Of a DNA stretch of 9,129 bases, positions 1-6,830 are shown in pieces. Where the stretch lies: the NCBI GenBank assembly GCA_021834865.1, contig JAKBRD010000032.1, positions 1-9,129 of the forward strand. The letters are read 5' to 3'. Positions within the stretch are counted from its first letter, which is position 1, and the number at the start of each line of letters is the position of its first letter. The position numbers and the translations under genes are program-made. This DNA comes from Microcaldota archaeon. Lineage in GTDB: Archaea > Micrarchaeota > Micrarchaeia > Micrarchaeales > Micrarchaeaceae. Below the pieces are notes generated by a model. It had not been told where the DNA came from, made no database searches, and was given only the letters and a program-made list of their open reading frames with translations.

Positions 1-1541
1 AGCTCTTCGAGAGGCTCGGGATAGAACCTCCAAAGGGCGTTCTTTTGTACGGGCCACCTGGAACTGGAAAGACTCTGCTTGCAAAGGCAGTAGCCAACGA
101 GAGCGATGCAAACTTCATAGACATATCGGGCCCTGAGCTGGTGAGCAAGTTCGTCGGAGAAAGCGAAGAGAGGCTAAGGAGCATATTCGACGAGGCAAAG
201 GAAAAGGCTCCAACGATAATATTCATGGACGAGATAGACGCCATAGCTCCCAAGAGGGAAGAGGCCACAAATGAAGTGGAAAGGCGCATGGTGTCGCAGC
301 TTTTGACGCTTATGGACGGCATGAGCTCAAGGGGCCAGGTAATAGTAATAGGTGCAACAAACAGGCAGAACGCCATAGACCCTGCGCTAAGAAGGCCCGG
401 AAGGTTCGACAGGGAAATAGAAATCGGCGTGCCTGACAGGAATTCAAGGAAGGAGATACTTCAGATACACACAAGGAACATGCCAGTAGCAAAGGACGTC
501 AGCGTGGATGATCTTGCCGACATGACGCACGGTTTTACTGGAGCTGACATAACATCTCTTGCCAGGGAAGCGGCCATGGCTACGCTTAGGAGGATACTTC
601 CAAAGATACTGGACAAGAGGTCGGTGCCAAACGAGCTGCTGGTAAGCCTTGAGGTCACAAAGGAGGACTTCATGGAAGCATTCAACGGCATACAGCCGAG
701 CGCACTGAGGGAGGTCTTCGTCGAGAGGCCAAACGTGCACTGGAACGACGTGGGAGACCTAGAAGAGGTCAAGGCCCAGCTCAAGGAAGCGGTAGAACTT
801 CCGATAAAGAAGCCTGAAGCGTTTATCAAGATGGGCATAAGGCCAGTAAAGGGCGTTCTGCTGGTAGGCGCTCCCGGAGTTGGAAAGACAATGCTCGCCA
901 AAGCCGTGGCTACCGAGCGCGAATCAAACTTCATATCGATAAAGGGCCCGGAGCTGCTCAGCAAGTACGTCGGAGAGAGCGAGAAGGCAGTAAGGGAGCT
1001 ATTCAGAAAGGCCAAGATGGCTGCGCCGTGCATAATATTCATAGACGAGATAGATTCCATAGCCTACACTCGCAGCGGAGATGCTGGCGATTCGATGGTC
1101 ACGGAAAGGGTAGTCGATACTTTGCTTACTGAGATGGACGGCTTGGGAGGGCTCAAGAACGTAATAGTAATAGCAGCAACAAACAGGCCAGACATAATAG
1201 ACCCTGCGCTCATGAGGCCCGGAAGGTTCGACAAAATCATAGAAATACCGATGCCTAACGAGGCGGCAAGGCTTGAGATATTCAAGGTTCATATGAAGCG
1301 CATGCCGATAGCAAAGGAGGTGAGCATCGAGCAGCTCGCCAAATCTACTGAGGGCTATACTGGCGCTGAAATAGAGAACCTTACAAGGGAAGCTGGCATG
1401 AACGCCATAAGGGCCAACAGGAACGAGGTAACCAAGGAAGACTTCGAAAAGGCGCTTGAGGAAATAAGGCCTGCAATACCTAAAGAGCTATCAGAGCGCA
1501 TAAAGCGCTTCAAGGATGAGCCCGAGAACATGTACAGATAG
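1..1541 (+). CDS. cdc48: Cdc48/VCP/VAT-family AAA+ ATPase, 5'-truncated
   Basis: Unfoldase that threads proteins through a hexameric ring by ATP hydrolysis, probably feeding the 20S proteasome. The reading frame is open from base 3 and runs off the left edge, so the N-terminal substrate-binding domain and first start are missing; about 512 residues remain. Two AAA+ modules are visible. D1 has Walker A GPPGTGKT (51-74), pore loop KFVGES, Walker [12 protein letters not shown] and arginine-finger region RRPGRFD. D2 has Walker A GAPGVGKT (867-890), pore loop KYVGES, Walker [12 protein letters not shown] and MRPGRFD. D2 Walker A differs from the usual GPPGTGKT at two positions, but the catalytic Gly-Lys-Thr is kept. 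The protein ends in Met-Tyr-Arg, which fits the HbYX (hydrophobic-Tyr-any) tail that docks ATPases on the 20S proteasome. Family assignment is certain; proteasome docking is inferred. Confidence 0.97.
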   Translation, partial: LFERLGIEPPKGVLLYGPPGTGKTLLAKAVANESDANFIDISGPELVSKFVGESEERLRSIFDEAKEKAPTIIFMDEIDAIAPKREEATNEVERRMVSQLLTLMDGMSSRGQVIVIGATNRQNAIDPALRRPGRFDREIEIGVPDRNSRKEILQIHTRNMPVAKDVSVDDLADMTHGFTGADITSLAREAAMATLRRILPKILDKRSVPNELLVSLEVTKEDFMEAFNGIQPSALREVFVERPNVHWNDVGDLEEVKAQLKEAVELPIKKPEAFIKMGIRPVKGVLLVGAPGVGKTMLAKAVATERESNFISIKGPELLSKYVGESEKAVRELFRKAKMAAPCIIFIDEIDSIAYTRSGDAGDSMVTERVVDTLLTEMDGLGGLKNVIVIAATNRPDIIDPALMRPGRFDKIIEIPMPNEAARLEIFKVHMKRMPIAKEVSIEQLAKSTEGYTGAEIENLTREAGMNAIRANRNEVTKEDFEKALEEIRPAIPKELSERIKRFKDEPENMYR

Positions 1542-1542
1542 T

Positions 1543-1631
1543 AATAAAAGATTAAACGCCAATAGTAATGCGCGACGGCTCAAGGGCCAGCGTGCCCGAT
1601 AAGCCTGCAGCGCAACGCTATAACACTATAG
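1543..1631 (+). promoter_or_regulatory. S6e upstream region: weak A/T box and three small inverted repeats
   Basis: The 110-base gap before S6e starts with an A/T-rich stretch just after the cdc48 stop (AATAAAAGATTAAA, 1543-1556) that could serve as a TATA element. Three short inverted repeats follow: GGGC/GCCC at 1584-1597 with a 6-base loop, AGCG/CGCT at 1609-1619 with a 3-base loop, and CTATA/TATAG at 1618-1631 with a 4-base loop; the last two share two bases. This could be a structured leader for ribosomal-protein autoregulation. The stems are short, so chance is possible. Confidence 0.35.
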
Positions 1632-1651
1632 TCTATGTAAAAGTGAGAGAT

Positions 1652-2056
1652 ATGAAAATCGTTTATTCAGACCCGAAAAGCGGACGTACGGCTCAGTCAG
1701 AGCTGAGCTCAGACATGGTTGCGATGGTTATAAACAAGCGCATAGGAGACGAAATCGACGGAGCAGTCGTCGGCCTCAGCGGCTATACGCTAAAGATAAC
1801 CGGCGGCTCTGACAAGAGCGGCTTCCCTATGGACAACAGCATACAGGGAACCGCAAAGAGAAGCGTTATGAAAAAGATAGCCGATGCCGGCAAGGACAAG
1901 GGAGAATACAGGCGCAAGACCGTAGCCGGGAGCACGATAAGCGAGAACATCGAGCAGCTCAACGCTGTAATAGTAAAATACGGCGACAAGCCGATAGAAG
2001 AGGTCTTCCCCAAGAAAGAAAAGGGCGAGGCCAAAGAGCAGGAGCAGAAACAATGA
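1652..2056 (+). CDS. rps6e: Small ribosomal subunit protein eS6 (S6e)
   Basis: Component of the archaeal 30S subunit, 134 residues, close to the usual archaeal length of about 125. The family signature ITGGSDKSGFPM is at residues 49-60, preceded by the characteristic IGDEIDG and followed by RRKTVAGSTIS, which matches the family's conserved basic Arg-Arg-Lys-Thr segment. The Lys/Glu/Gln-rich C-terminus lies beyond the conserved core. The frame is open back to 1568, but I chose ATG 1652 because it begins the conserved MKIVYSDPKSG and has AGTG at 1642-1645, six bases upstream; the extra 28 residues resemble nothing in the family. The gene is followed after 28 bp by aIF2-gamma, a common archaeal pairing, and the two are probably cotranscribed. 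Confidence 0.96.
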   Translation: MKIVYSDPKSGRTAQSELSSDMVAMVINKRIGDEIDGAVVGLSGYTLKITGGSDKSGFPMDNSIQGTAKRSVMKKIADAGKDKGEYRRKTVAGSTISENIEQLNAVIVKYGDKPIEEVFPKKEKGEAKEQEQKQ

Positions 2057-2084
2057 GCTTCTCCTCTTAACTTAAAGTGGTTTT

Positions 2085-3305
2085 TTGAATAATGGCATAA
2101 AGCAGAGCGTTCTGAACATAGGGACTTTGGGTCACGTCGACCACGGAAAGACGACAATAGTGGGCGCGCTTACCGGGATGTGGACTGACAGGCACAGCGA
2201 GAGCATAAAGAGGAACATGACAATAAAGCTGGGCTATGCAGACACCATAATCAAGAAATGCAATGGCTGCACCGGCCCGGAAGCTTATACCGTAAGCGAC
2301 AAGTGCCAGGGCTGCGAAGGCAAGCCAGAGCCGCTTATGAGGATATCAATACTGGACGCTCCAGGGCACGAAACGCTAATGGCTACTGCCATAGCAGGAG
2401 CGAACATAATAAACGCAATACTATTCGTGATAGCCGCCAATGAGCCTTGCCCGATGCAGCAGACAAGGGAGCATCTGATGGTAATAAACCTGCTGGGCAT
2501 AAAGCACGCAATAGTAATACAGAGCAAAGTTGACATAGTTGGAAAAGAAGCTGCAGTTAAGCACTACAACCAGATAAAAGAATTCCTCAAGGGCAGCGTA
2601 ATAGAGGATGCGCCAATAATACCTGTTATAGCAAGCAAGGGCATAAACATAGACGTGCTTCTTGAGAAAATAGCCGAGCTTCCAAAGCCCGAGCACGACG
2701 CCAGTGCCGATCCGATAATGTACATAGCAAGATCATTCGACGTCAACAGGCCTGGCGCAAAGCCTGGCAGCCTCAAGGGCGGAGTTGTCGGCGGCACAAT
2801 AATACGCGGCAAGATAAAGCTAGGCGACGAGGTAGAAATAAGGCCCGGAATAAGGATAATAGGAAAATCAAAGAAGGAGACTTACAAGCCTGTCAAGACC
2901 AAGGTCTCAGGCATAAGCAACGGCGAAATACAGCTAGAGGAAGCGTATCCAGGCGGCCTGATAGGGCTTTCAACAGAAATAGACCCATATTTTACAAAGG
3001 CCGACGGCTTGGTCGGAAACCTGCTGGGCAAGCCGGGGAAGCTGCCAGAAGTGCTTACAACGCTAACGCTCAAATATCATTCATTGAAGAGGTCAGACCT
3101 TCAGGAGCGCGGCATATCTGAAAATGAGCCGATGATACTTAGCATAGGCACACTCACAGTAGTGGGATACGTCAAGAGCGCAAAGCGCGATACGATAAAG
3201 CTAGAGCTGAAGCACCCTGTATGCGCGGAGAAAGGCTCAAAGATAGCCATAATGAGAAATGTCTCGCAAAGATGGAAGCTGACTGGCTACGGAATATCTG
3301 AATGA
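2085..3305 (+). CDS. eif2g: Translation initiation factor aIF2 subunit gamma
   Basis: GTPase subunit of aIF2 that, with alpha and beta, brings Met-tRNAi to the small ribosomal subunit. The 406 residues cover the G domain and the two beta-barrel domains. Seen: G1 GHVDHGKTT (16-24), switch-1 MTIKLG with Thr46, a zinc knuckle with Cys59, Cys62, Cys74 and Cys77, and G3 DAPGH (91-95). Two guanine-recognition motifs are unusual: G4 reads SKVD (147-150) instead of NKxD, and G5 reads IAS at about 182-184 where SA is expected before the conserved NID. The start is TTG 2085: an in-frame stop lies at 2073, and AGTG at 2076-2079 stands five bases before it. ATG 2092 is out of frame. Function is very likely retained, since the rest is well conserved. 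Confidence 0.96.
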   Translation: MNNGIKQSVLNIGTLGHVDHGKTTIVGALTGMWTDRHSESIKRNMTIKLGYADTIIKKCNGCTGPEAYTVSDKCQGCEGKPEPLMRISILDAPGHETLMATAIAGANIINAILFVIAANEPCPMQQTREHLMVINLLGIKHAIVIQSKVDIVGKEAAVKHYNQIKEFLKGSVIEDAPIIPVIASKGINIDVLLEKIAELPKPEHDASADPIMYIARSFDVNRPGAKPGSLKGGVVGGTIIRGKIKLGDEVEIRPGIRIIGKSKKETYKPVKTKVSGISNGEIQLEEAYPGGLIGLSTEIDPYFTKADGLVGNLLGKPGKLPEVLTTLTLKYHSLKRSDLQERGISENEPMILSIGTLTVVGYVKSAKRDTIKLELKHPVCAEKGSKIAIMRNVSQRWKLTGYGISE

Positions 3306-3332
3306 TTTTTCATATGGTATTTTCATATGAAA
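3306..3332. terminator. Possible terminator region between convergent aIF2-gamma and ndk
   Basis: Only 17 bp separate the two convergent stop codons. The region has TTTTT at 3306-3310, two copies of CATATG (3311 and 3324), and a perfect 12-base palindrome TTTCATATGAAA at 3321-3332 that overlaps the ndk stop codon. Archaeal transcription often stops at T-runs, so the T-run may end the aIF2-gamma transcript. A role for the palindrome is a guess. Confidence 0.3.
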
Positions 3333-3772
3333 TCCTTGTCAGGCATTTCGTAATCCAATATCTCCTTTTCTGTAAAGAATATGGGTATCTCGTAATTGGC
3401 TGATTCGACAGAGTCGCTTGCATGGACTGTGTTGAAGTTTACGCTCATTGCAAAATCTCCTCTTATCGTTCCAGGCTCTGCCTTTGAGCCGTCTGTCGAG
3501 CCTATCATTTTCCTGACCACTGCTATGGCTCCGTTTCCCTCAAGCACCATCGCAAGCACAGGCCCAGATGTTATGTAATCTATAAGATCGCCATAAAAGG
3601 GCTTGCCCTTGTGCACGGAATAATGCCTTTCCGCAGTCTCAATGCTCACGTTGAGCATCTTCACGGCTGCGATTCTAAGCCCCTTCCTCTCGAATCTCGA
3701 AAATATCTCGCCCGTTATCCTTTTCATAACTCCATCGGGCTTTATCAAAACTAACGTCTTTTCTTTTGGCAT
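3323..3772 (-). CDS. ndk: Nucleoside diphosphate kinase
   Basis: Transfers the terminal phosphate from ATP to other nucleoside diphosphates through a phosphohistidine, supplying GTP, CTP and UTP in the cytosol. At 149 residues it has the standard short NDK length. Catalytic landmarks are present: Lys11 in LIKPDG, Tyr51, Arg104 in GTIRGDF, Asn114, and the active-site His117 in NTVHASDS followed by VESA. Ala118 replaces the common Gly, which the family tolerates. The start is ATG 3772 with GGTG at 3778-3781, five bases upstream; these 12 bases (GGTGTAATCATG) are identical to those at the start of the MazG-like gene. In many archaea ndk sits beside the infB homologue; here aIF5B is nearby but separated by two genes. 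Confidence 0.97.
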   Translation of the reverse strand: MPKEKTLVLIKPDGVMKRITGEIFSRFERKGLRIAAVKMLNVSIETAERHYSVHKGKPFYGDLIDYITSGPVLAMVLEGNGAIAVVRKMIGSTDGSKAEPGTIRGDFAMSVNFNTVHASDSVESANYEIPIFFTEKEILDYEMPDKDFI

Positions 3773-3800
3773 GATTACACCTAAATTATCAAGGATTGGC

Positions 3801-3818
3801 TAATAAAATATAATAAAC
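3801..3818 (-). promoter_or_regulatory. Candidate TATA box of ndk
   Basis: An 18-base A/T run (GTTTATTATATTTTATTA on the minus strand) lies 29 to 46 bases upstream of the ndk start in the 58-bp gap behind the membrane-protein gene. Its distance suits an archaeal TATA box with a short leader. No clear BRE was recognised. Confidence 0.45.
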
Positions 3819-3830
3819 TGACGCGTCGGG

Positions 3831-4391
3831 CTAGCGGTATAAGCTTATATAAAGCGGGCCTATATACTTGCGCGGCGCAGCTATTTTCAATACAAACAAA
3901 TGTTTCGCATTGGGATATCCGGCGCATACGCTGGAGTTTACCGTGGCGCTGGAATAAGAAACTAGCGTAAACGGCTTCTCTACAACTGCGAATGAGTATA
4001 CGTTGCTTGAGTTTTGCGCAAAAGAGTACGTGAACTCCTCATTGCCGCTCAGCTCCGTATAATAATTGTAAGAAAACGACTCATCGCTGCTTTTGACTAC
4101 GGTTCTGTTCTCCGGGCAAAAAATCTGGCTGGCAGGCACATTTATGATTCCGCTAACGTTTACTGGCGGCGTCCCTACAAAGAAGCGTATCGGAGGATTT
4201 ATTACGACCGATGTCCTTATCATCTGGTTCAGGCTTGCTGAGTATGAGAGCGCGAAGATTAAGGCAAGAAGCAACGCCAGCGCAACGGCAGACACGATAT
4301 AAAAGCCGTAAGCCGATTTTTTCCGGCTTTCTTCTCTTTTTGAGCTTTTGCTTTTTCTGGAAATGCCAACTGCGGACTTTTTCTTTGCCAA
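3831..4391 (-). CDS. Single-pass membrane protein of unknown function, extracytoplasmic domain
   Basis: I do not recognise a family. The predicted 186-residue protein has a Lys/Ser/Arg-rich N-terminus (1-27), one strongly hydrophobic segment at about 28-52, and a roughly 130-residue C-terminal domain rich in Ser, Thr, Tyr, Val and Asn. By the positive-inside rule the tail should face outside. That tail has four N-glycosylation sequons (Asn78, 95, 127, 152) and exactly two cysteines (92 and 156), which could form a disulfide. The frame is open to TTG 4412, but TTG 4391 is preferred because GGTG at 4397-4400 lies five bases upstream and it places the Lys-rich segment at the N-terminus. It is divergent from the MazG-like gene and precedes ndk; no functional link is evident. 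A surface or pilin-like protein is possible but unsupported. Confidence 0.75.
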   Translation of the reverse strand: MAKKKSAVGISRKSKSSKREESRKKSAYGFYIVSAVALALLLALIFALSYSASLNQMIRTSVVINPPIRFFVGTPPVNVSGIINVPASQIFCPENRTVVKSSDESFSYNYYTELSGNEEFTYSFAQNSSNVYSFAVVEKPFTLVSYSSATVNSSVCAGYPNAKHLFVLKIAAPRKYIGPLYISLYR

Positions 4392-4426
4392 AGCAACACC
4401 CAAAACAATCAATTAACGAAAGAAAA

Positions 4427-4488
4427 ATTTATATTGATTGCCCAGCAGCGCGCACGAAACCGCTTTTATATTTTCCTTCCATTTATAT
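4427..4488. promoter_or_regulatory. Divergent promoter region with three TTTATAT boxes
   Basis: Between the divergent starts at 4391 and 4500 lie three copies of TTTATAT, at 4428-4434, 4465-4471 and 4482-4488. The first, read on the minus strand as AATATAAAT, is about 36-44 bases before the membrane-protein start and may be its TATA box. The second is 29-35 bases before the MazG-like ATG and fits a promoter with a very short leader; the first could also drive this gene with a leader of about 40 bases. The third lies too near the ribosome binding site to be a normal TATA box for this start. Confidence 0.45.
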
Positions 4489-4499
4489 GCGGTGTAATC

Positions 4500-4820
4500 A
4501 TGGAAATGAATGGATATCAGGAAAAAAGCGCAACGAGCGCAGTATATCCTAAGGTGTTGAACGGCGGGATATTTTATGCATGCATAGGCCTCTCCGGAGA
4601 GGTTGGCGAGCTCTTGAACAAGGTTAAGAAGATAGCAAGGGACAATGCGGAACCGGACAGGGAAGGCATCAAGCTTGAGCTGGGCGACATAATGTGGTAC
4701 GTCGCAATGGTCGCAAAGGAGGCAGGGATAAGCCTTGACGAAGTTGCAATGTCAAACATAGAGAAGCTCGAAAAGCGCATGAGGAACGGCACGATACACG
4801 GAAACGGAGATGAAAGATAA
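4500..4820 (+). CDS. MazG-like nucleotide pyrophosphohydrolase
   Basis: Small all-alpha NTP pyrophosphatase, expected to hydrolyse (d)NTPs to monophosphate and pyrophosphate with Mg2+, as a house-cleaning enzyme or to adjust nucleotide pools. The 106-residue length fits single-domain MazG-like proteins. The metal-binding pattern is present: EVGE (Glu34, Glu37) followed by ELGD (Glu60, Asp63), with a helix between them. The upstream YQ...YP...GLSGE layout is typical of the family. ATG 4500 is chosen over upstream frame extensions because GGTG at 4491-4494 is five bases before it and the extension has no family-like sequence; ATG 4506 is possible but worse spaced. Substrate cannot be read from sequence. 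It lies 121 bp before the start proposed here for aIF5B and may be cotranscribed with it, though a TATA-like box lies between. Confidence 0.88.
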   Translation: MEMNGYQEKSATSAVYPKVLNGGIFYACIGLSGEVGELLNKVKKIARDNAEPDREGIKLELGDIMWYVAMVAKEAGISLDEVAMSNIEKLEKRMRNGTIHGNGDER

Positions 4821-4837
4821 CAGCGAATGCCAAACGC

Positions 4838-4850
4838 TAAATAATTATAA
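4838..4850 (+). promoter_or_regulatory. Candidate TATA box of aIF5B
   Basis: TAAATAATTATAA lies in the 121-base gap between the MazG-like stop and ACG 4942. Transcription about 25 bases downstream would start near 4870, leaving a leader of about 70 bases before the ribosome binding site at 4929-4934. This is a sequence-only prediction; readthrough from the upstream gene is equally possible. Confidence 0.35.
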
Positions 4851-4903
4851 CAACAATAAGTAACTGCAGCCGAGTTTGTTTTCTATTGCAGAAATTTTGA
4901 CCA

Positions 4904-4936
4904 CAAAGAGGCACAACCAAATCTCAAAGAGGTGCA
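4904..4936 (+). promoter_or_regulatory. Duplicated Shine-Dalgarno-like element before aIF5B
   Basis: CAAAGAGGCACA (4904-4915) and CAAAGAGGTGCA (4925-4936) match at 10 of 12 positions and are 21 bases apart. The second contains GAGGTG at 4929-4934, the best ribosome binding site in the window, seven bases before ACG 4942. No ATG, GTG or TTG in the aIF5B frame follows it until GTG 4966, which would cut the conserved first strand. Confidence 0.55.
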
Positions 4937-4941
4937 TTTTC

Positions 4942-6690
4942 ACGATAAGGCAGCCTATAATATGTGTGATGGGTCACGTAGACCACGGAAAGACAACCCT
5001 ACTAGACAAGATTCGCAACAGTTCAATAACTGCCAGGGAAGCCGGCGGCATAACGCAGCATATAGGCGCAAGCGAAGTCCCTTTAGACGTAATAAACAAG
5101 ATATGCAACGGCGTCTCCTTCGGAGCCTCCGAAATAAAGATACCTGGCCTGCTTTTCATAGACACTCCGGGCCACGAAGCTTTTACAAATCTCAGGAGGC
5201 GAGGCAGCAGCGTTGCGGATCTCGCGATACTTGTCGTTGACATAACCCAGGGATTCCAGCCGCAAACAGTAGAAGCCATAAACATATTAAAAGAATACAA
5301 AACCCCTTTTATAGTTGCTGCGAACAAGGTCGACCTTATAACAGGGTGGAGGCCCACAGGCCTTAGCAGCATAGCTGCAGCGATGAAAAAGCAGGACCGC
5401 AACGTACTGGAGATGCTCGAGGCCAAAATATACGAGCTCATAGGATCCCTAAGCTCATACGGTTTCAGCGGGGAGATATACAACAAGGTCGAGAGCTTCC
5501 AGAAAGAGCTTGCAATAGTTCCCATGAGCGCCAAGAGCGGCGAAGGCCTCGCCGAACTGCTGATGCTTGCCGTAGGCCTTTCGCAAAAATTCCTGGAAAT
5601 GAAGCTAAACATAGAATCATCGGGCCCTGGCCGCGGGAGCGTAATAGAAAAGAAGGAGCTCAAGGGCATGGGAACAACTGTAGACGTTATACTTTATGAC
5701 GGCTCGCTGCACGTAAACGACATTGTCGCTTTTGCAAAGCTTGACGGCTCGATAGCCACCACAAAAATAAAGGCATTGCTTAAGCCAAAGCCCCTGCACG
5801 AGCTCGTGGAATCGGCAAGCAAATTCTACAACGTGGATTCGGTCAGCGCAGCCTCAGGTATAAAAATAAGCGCGATAGGGCTTGAGGATGCAATGCCCGG
5901 GACTCCTATAATAGAAGTAAACGACTCTAACTTCGAGAAAGAAATCGGCTCGGAGCTTACGGATGTCTTCAAGACAGACGGGGTCGGCATAGTGCTCAAA
6001 GCCGATTCCATAGGCAGCCTGGAGGCACTTTCAAAGCTCCTAGCTTCCCAGGGAGCAAAAATAAGCAAGAAAGGCATAGGTGAAGTAACCAAGAGGGACG
6101 TTATGGACGCCTTCGCCATGAACGCCGTAGATCCTATATATTCGGTAGTGCTGAGCTTCGGGGTGCCGGTCGAAGCCGATGCTGAAGCAGCATTGTCTGC
6201 CAGCAACGTCAAGCATATAGGCGGAAACATAATCTACAAGCTAGTCGATGACTACAAGGAGTATGTCGATTCCATAAAGCGCAACCGCACTGCAGAGATA
6301 CTAAAGCGCATAACCATGCCTGCAGAGGTTGAGGTGTTGCCAAACAGCTGTTTCAGGGTTTCACATCCTGCAATATTCGGTGTTGAGGTAATCTACGGCG
6401 CTATAAAGCCAGGCATACAAATGGTGAACGAGGAAGGAGAATTCGTAGGCAAGCTGAAAGGTGTTCAGAACGACGGAACGCCACTGGAATCTGCCAAGAA
6501 GGGCGAGAGCGTGGCCGTTTCCATGGATGAGCCTACATTCGGAAGGCAGGTAAAGGACGGGCAAAAACTCTATGCAAGGCTAAACGAATTCGACGTGAAG
6601 ATGCTTAGCTCTGAACTTGCCTCATCGCTAAGCGAGGATGACAAGGCTCTGCTCGCAAAAACCCTTGACCTGCAAAAGAAAAAAAGATGA
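4942..6690 (+). CDS. infB: Translation initiation factor aIF5B (bacterial IF2 homologue); start codon uncertain
   Basis: GTPase that promotes joining of the ribosomal subunits with initiator tRNA in place. All G motifs are intact: GHVDHGKTT (4972-4998), Thr in GGITQHIG, DTPGH, NKVD and MSAK. The beta-barrel, alpha/beta and C-terminal barrel domains follow to a normal end. No intein is seen. From 4942 the protein has 582 residues, close to typical archaeal members. The start is a problem. Homologues begin as Met-(Lys/Thr)-IRQPI, directly before G1, and here TIRQPI follows a good GAGGTG (4929-4934). The codon in the Met position is ACG; a C-to-T change at 4943 would give ATG. The frame is open upstream to 4864, with TTG at 4876 (604 residues) and 4897, but neither has a ribosome binding site and the added residues look non-family. 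I place the start at 4942 with low certainty; the gene itself is certain. Confidence 0.95.
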   Translation, partial: TIRQPIICVMGHVDHGKTTLLDKIRNSSITAREAGGITQHIGASEVPLDVINKICNGVSFGASEIKIPGLLFIDTPGHEAFTNLRRRGSSVADLAILVVDITQGFQPQTVEAINILKEYKTPFIVAANKVDLITGWRPTGLSSIAAAMKKQDRNVLEMLEAKIYELIGSLSSYGFSGEIYNKVESFQKELAIVPMSAKSGEGLAELLMLAVGLSQKFLEMKLNIESSGPGRGSVIEKKELKGMGTTVDVILYDGSLHVNDIVAFAKLDGSIATTKIKALLKPKPLHELVESASKFYNVDSVSAASGIKISAIGLEDAMPGTPIIEVNDSNFEKEIGSELTDVFKTDGVGIVLKADSIGSLEALSKLLASQGAKISKKGIGEVTKRDVMDAFAMNAVDPIYSVVLSFGVPVEADAEAALSASNVKHIGGNIIYKLVDDYKEYVDSIKRNRTAEILKRITMPAEVEVLPNSCFRVSHPAIFGVEVIYGAIKPGIQMVNEEGEFVGKLKGVQNDGTPLESAKKGESVAVSMDEPTFGRQVKDGQKLYARLNEFDVKMLSSELASSLSEDDKALLAKTLDLQKKKR

Positions 6691-6714
6691 GCATGACTTA
6701 TTCTTAAATGAATA

Positions 6715-6738
6715 TTTTATATATTAAAATATATAAAA
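6715..6738 (+). promoter_or_regulatory. Palindromic TATA-rich promoter region of metK
   Basis: Two perfect 11-base arms, TTTTATATATT and AATATATAAAA, flank a 2-base AA spacer 25 bases after the aIF5B stop. TATA elements are readable on both strands. Transcription toward metK would start about 25 bases downstream, near 6750-6765, giving a leader of over 100 bases. The palindrome could also bind a dimeric regulator or help end the aIF5B transcript. Confidence 0.5.
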
Positions 6739-6773
6739 AATTAATCAAATAAGAGAGAAAAGCCCAATATACA

Positions 6774-6830
6774 GGCGCAAATTTTTATCGATGTAAAAGA
6801 AATTTTGCGCCCTATTTAAAGAAATAGGCG
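6774..6830 (+). promoter_or_regulatory. Two-hairpin leader upstream of S-adenosylmethionine synthetase
   Basis: P1 pairs GGCGCAAA (6774-6781) with TTTGCGCC (6804-6811), eight perfect pairs, and continues after one mismatch through three A-T pairs and a G-T pair. P2 pairs CCTATTT (6811-6817) with AAATAGG (6822-6828) around an AAAG loop. The CGCC at 6808-6811 can pair either with GGCG 6774-6777 in P1 or with GGCG 6827-6830 in a different register that extends or replaces P2, so two folds may compete. The metK start follows after 48 bases. A regulatory RNA leader is a reasonable inference; ligand sensing is not shown. Confidence 0.5.

Noticed and set aside
461..1060. 199-codon minus-strand open frame inside cdc48
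   Set aside because: It is the antisense of a strongly conserved AAA+ domain, and its composition follows from the sense codon bias.
1568..1651. 28-residue N-terminal extension of S6e
   Set aside because: It is unlike the family; the conserved N-terminus and an AGTG site support ATG 1652.
339..2520. Recurring AATAGTAAT strings, as if an interspersed repeat
   Set aside because: They encode Val-Ile and similar pairs with the preferred ATA and GTA codons in conserved strands, so codon bias explains them.
4014..4302. Plus-strand open frames of 69-75 codons antisense to the membrane protein
   Set aside because: They lack family resemblance, and the opposite strand has a membrane segment, a charged tail and a matched start site.
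4932..5240. GTG-started plus-strand frame of 102 codons overlapping the aIF5B start
   Set aside because: The GTG is part of the ribosome binding site, and the product is an Arg/Gln-rich frame-shifted reading of the aIF5B G domain.
4974..5669. 231-codon minus-strand open frame inside aIF5B
   Set aside because: It is antisense to the conserved G domain, has no ribosome binding site, and resembles no known protein.
4972..6690. Intein in aIF5B
   Set aside because: G motifs are continuous and the length is normal, with no insertion.
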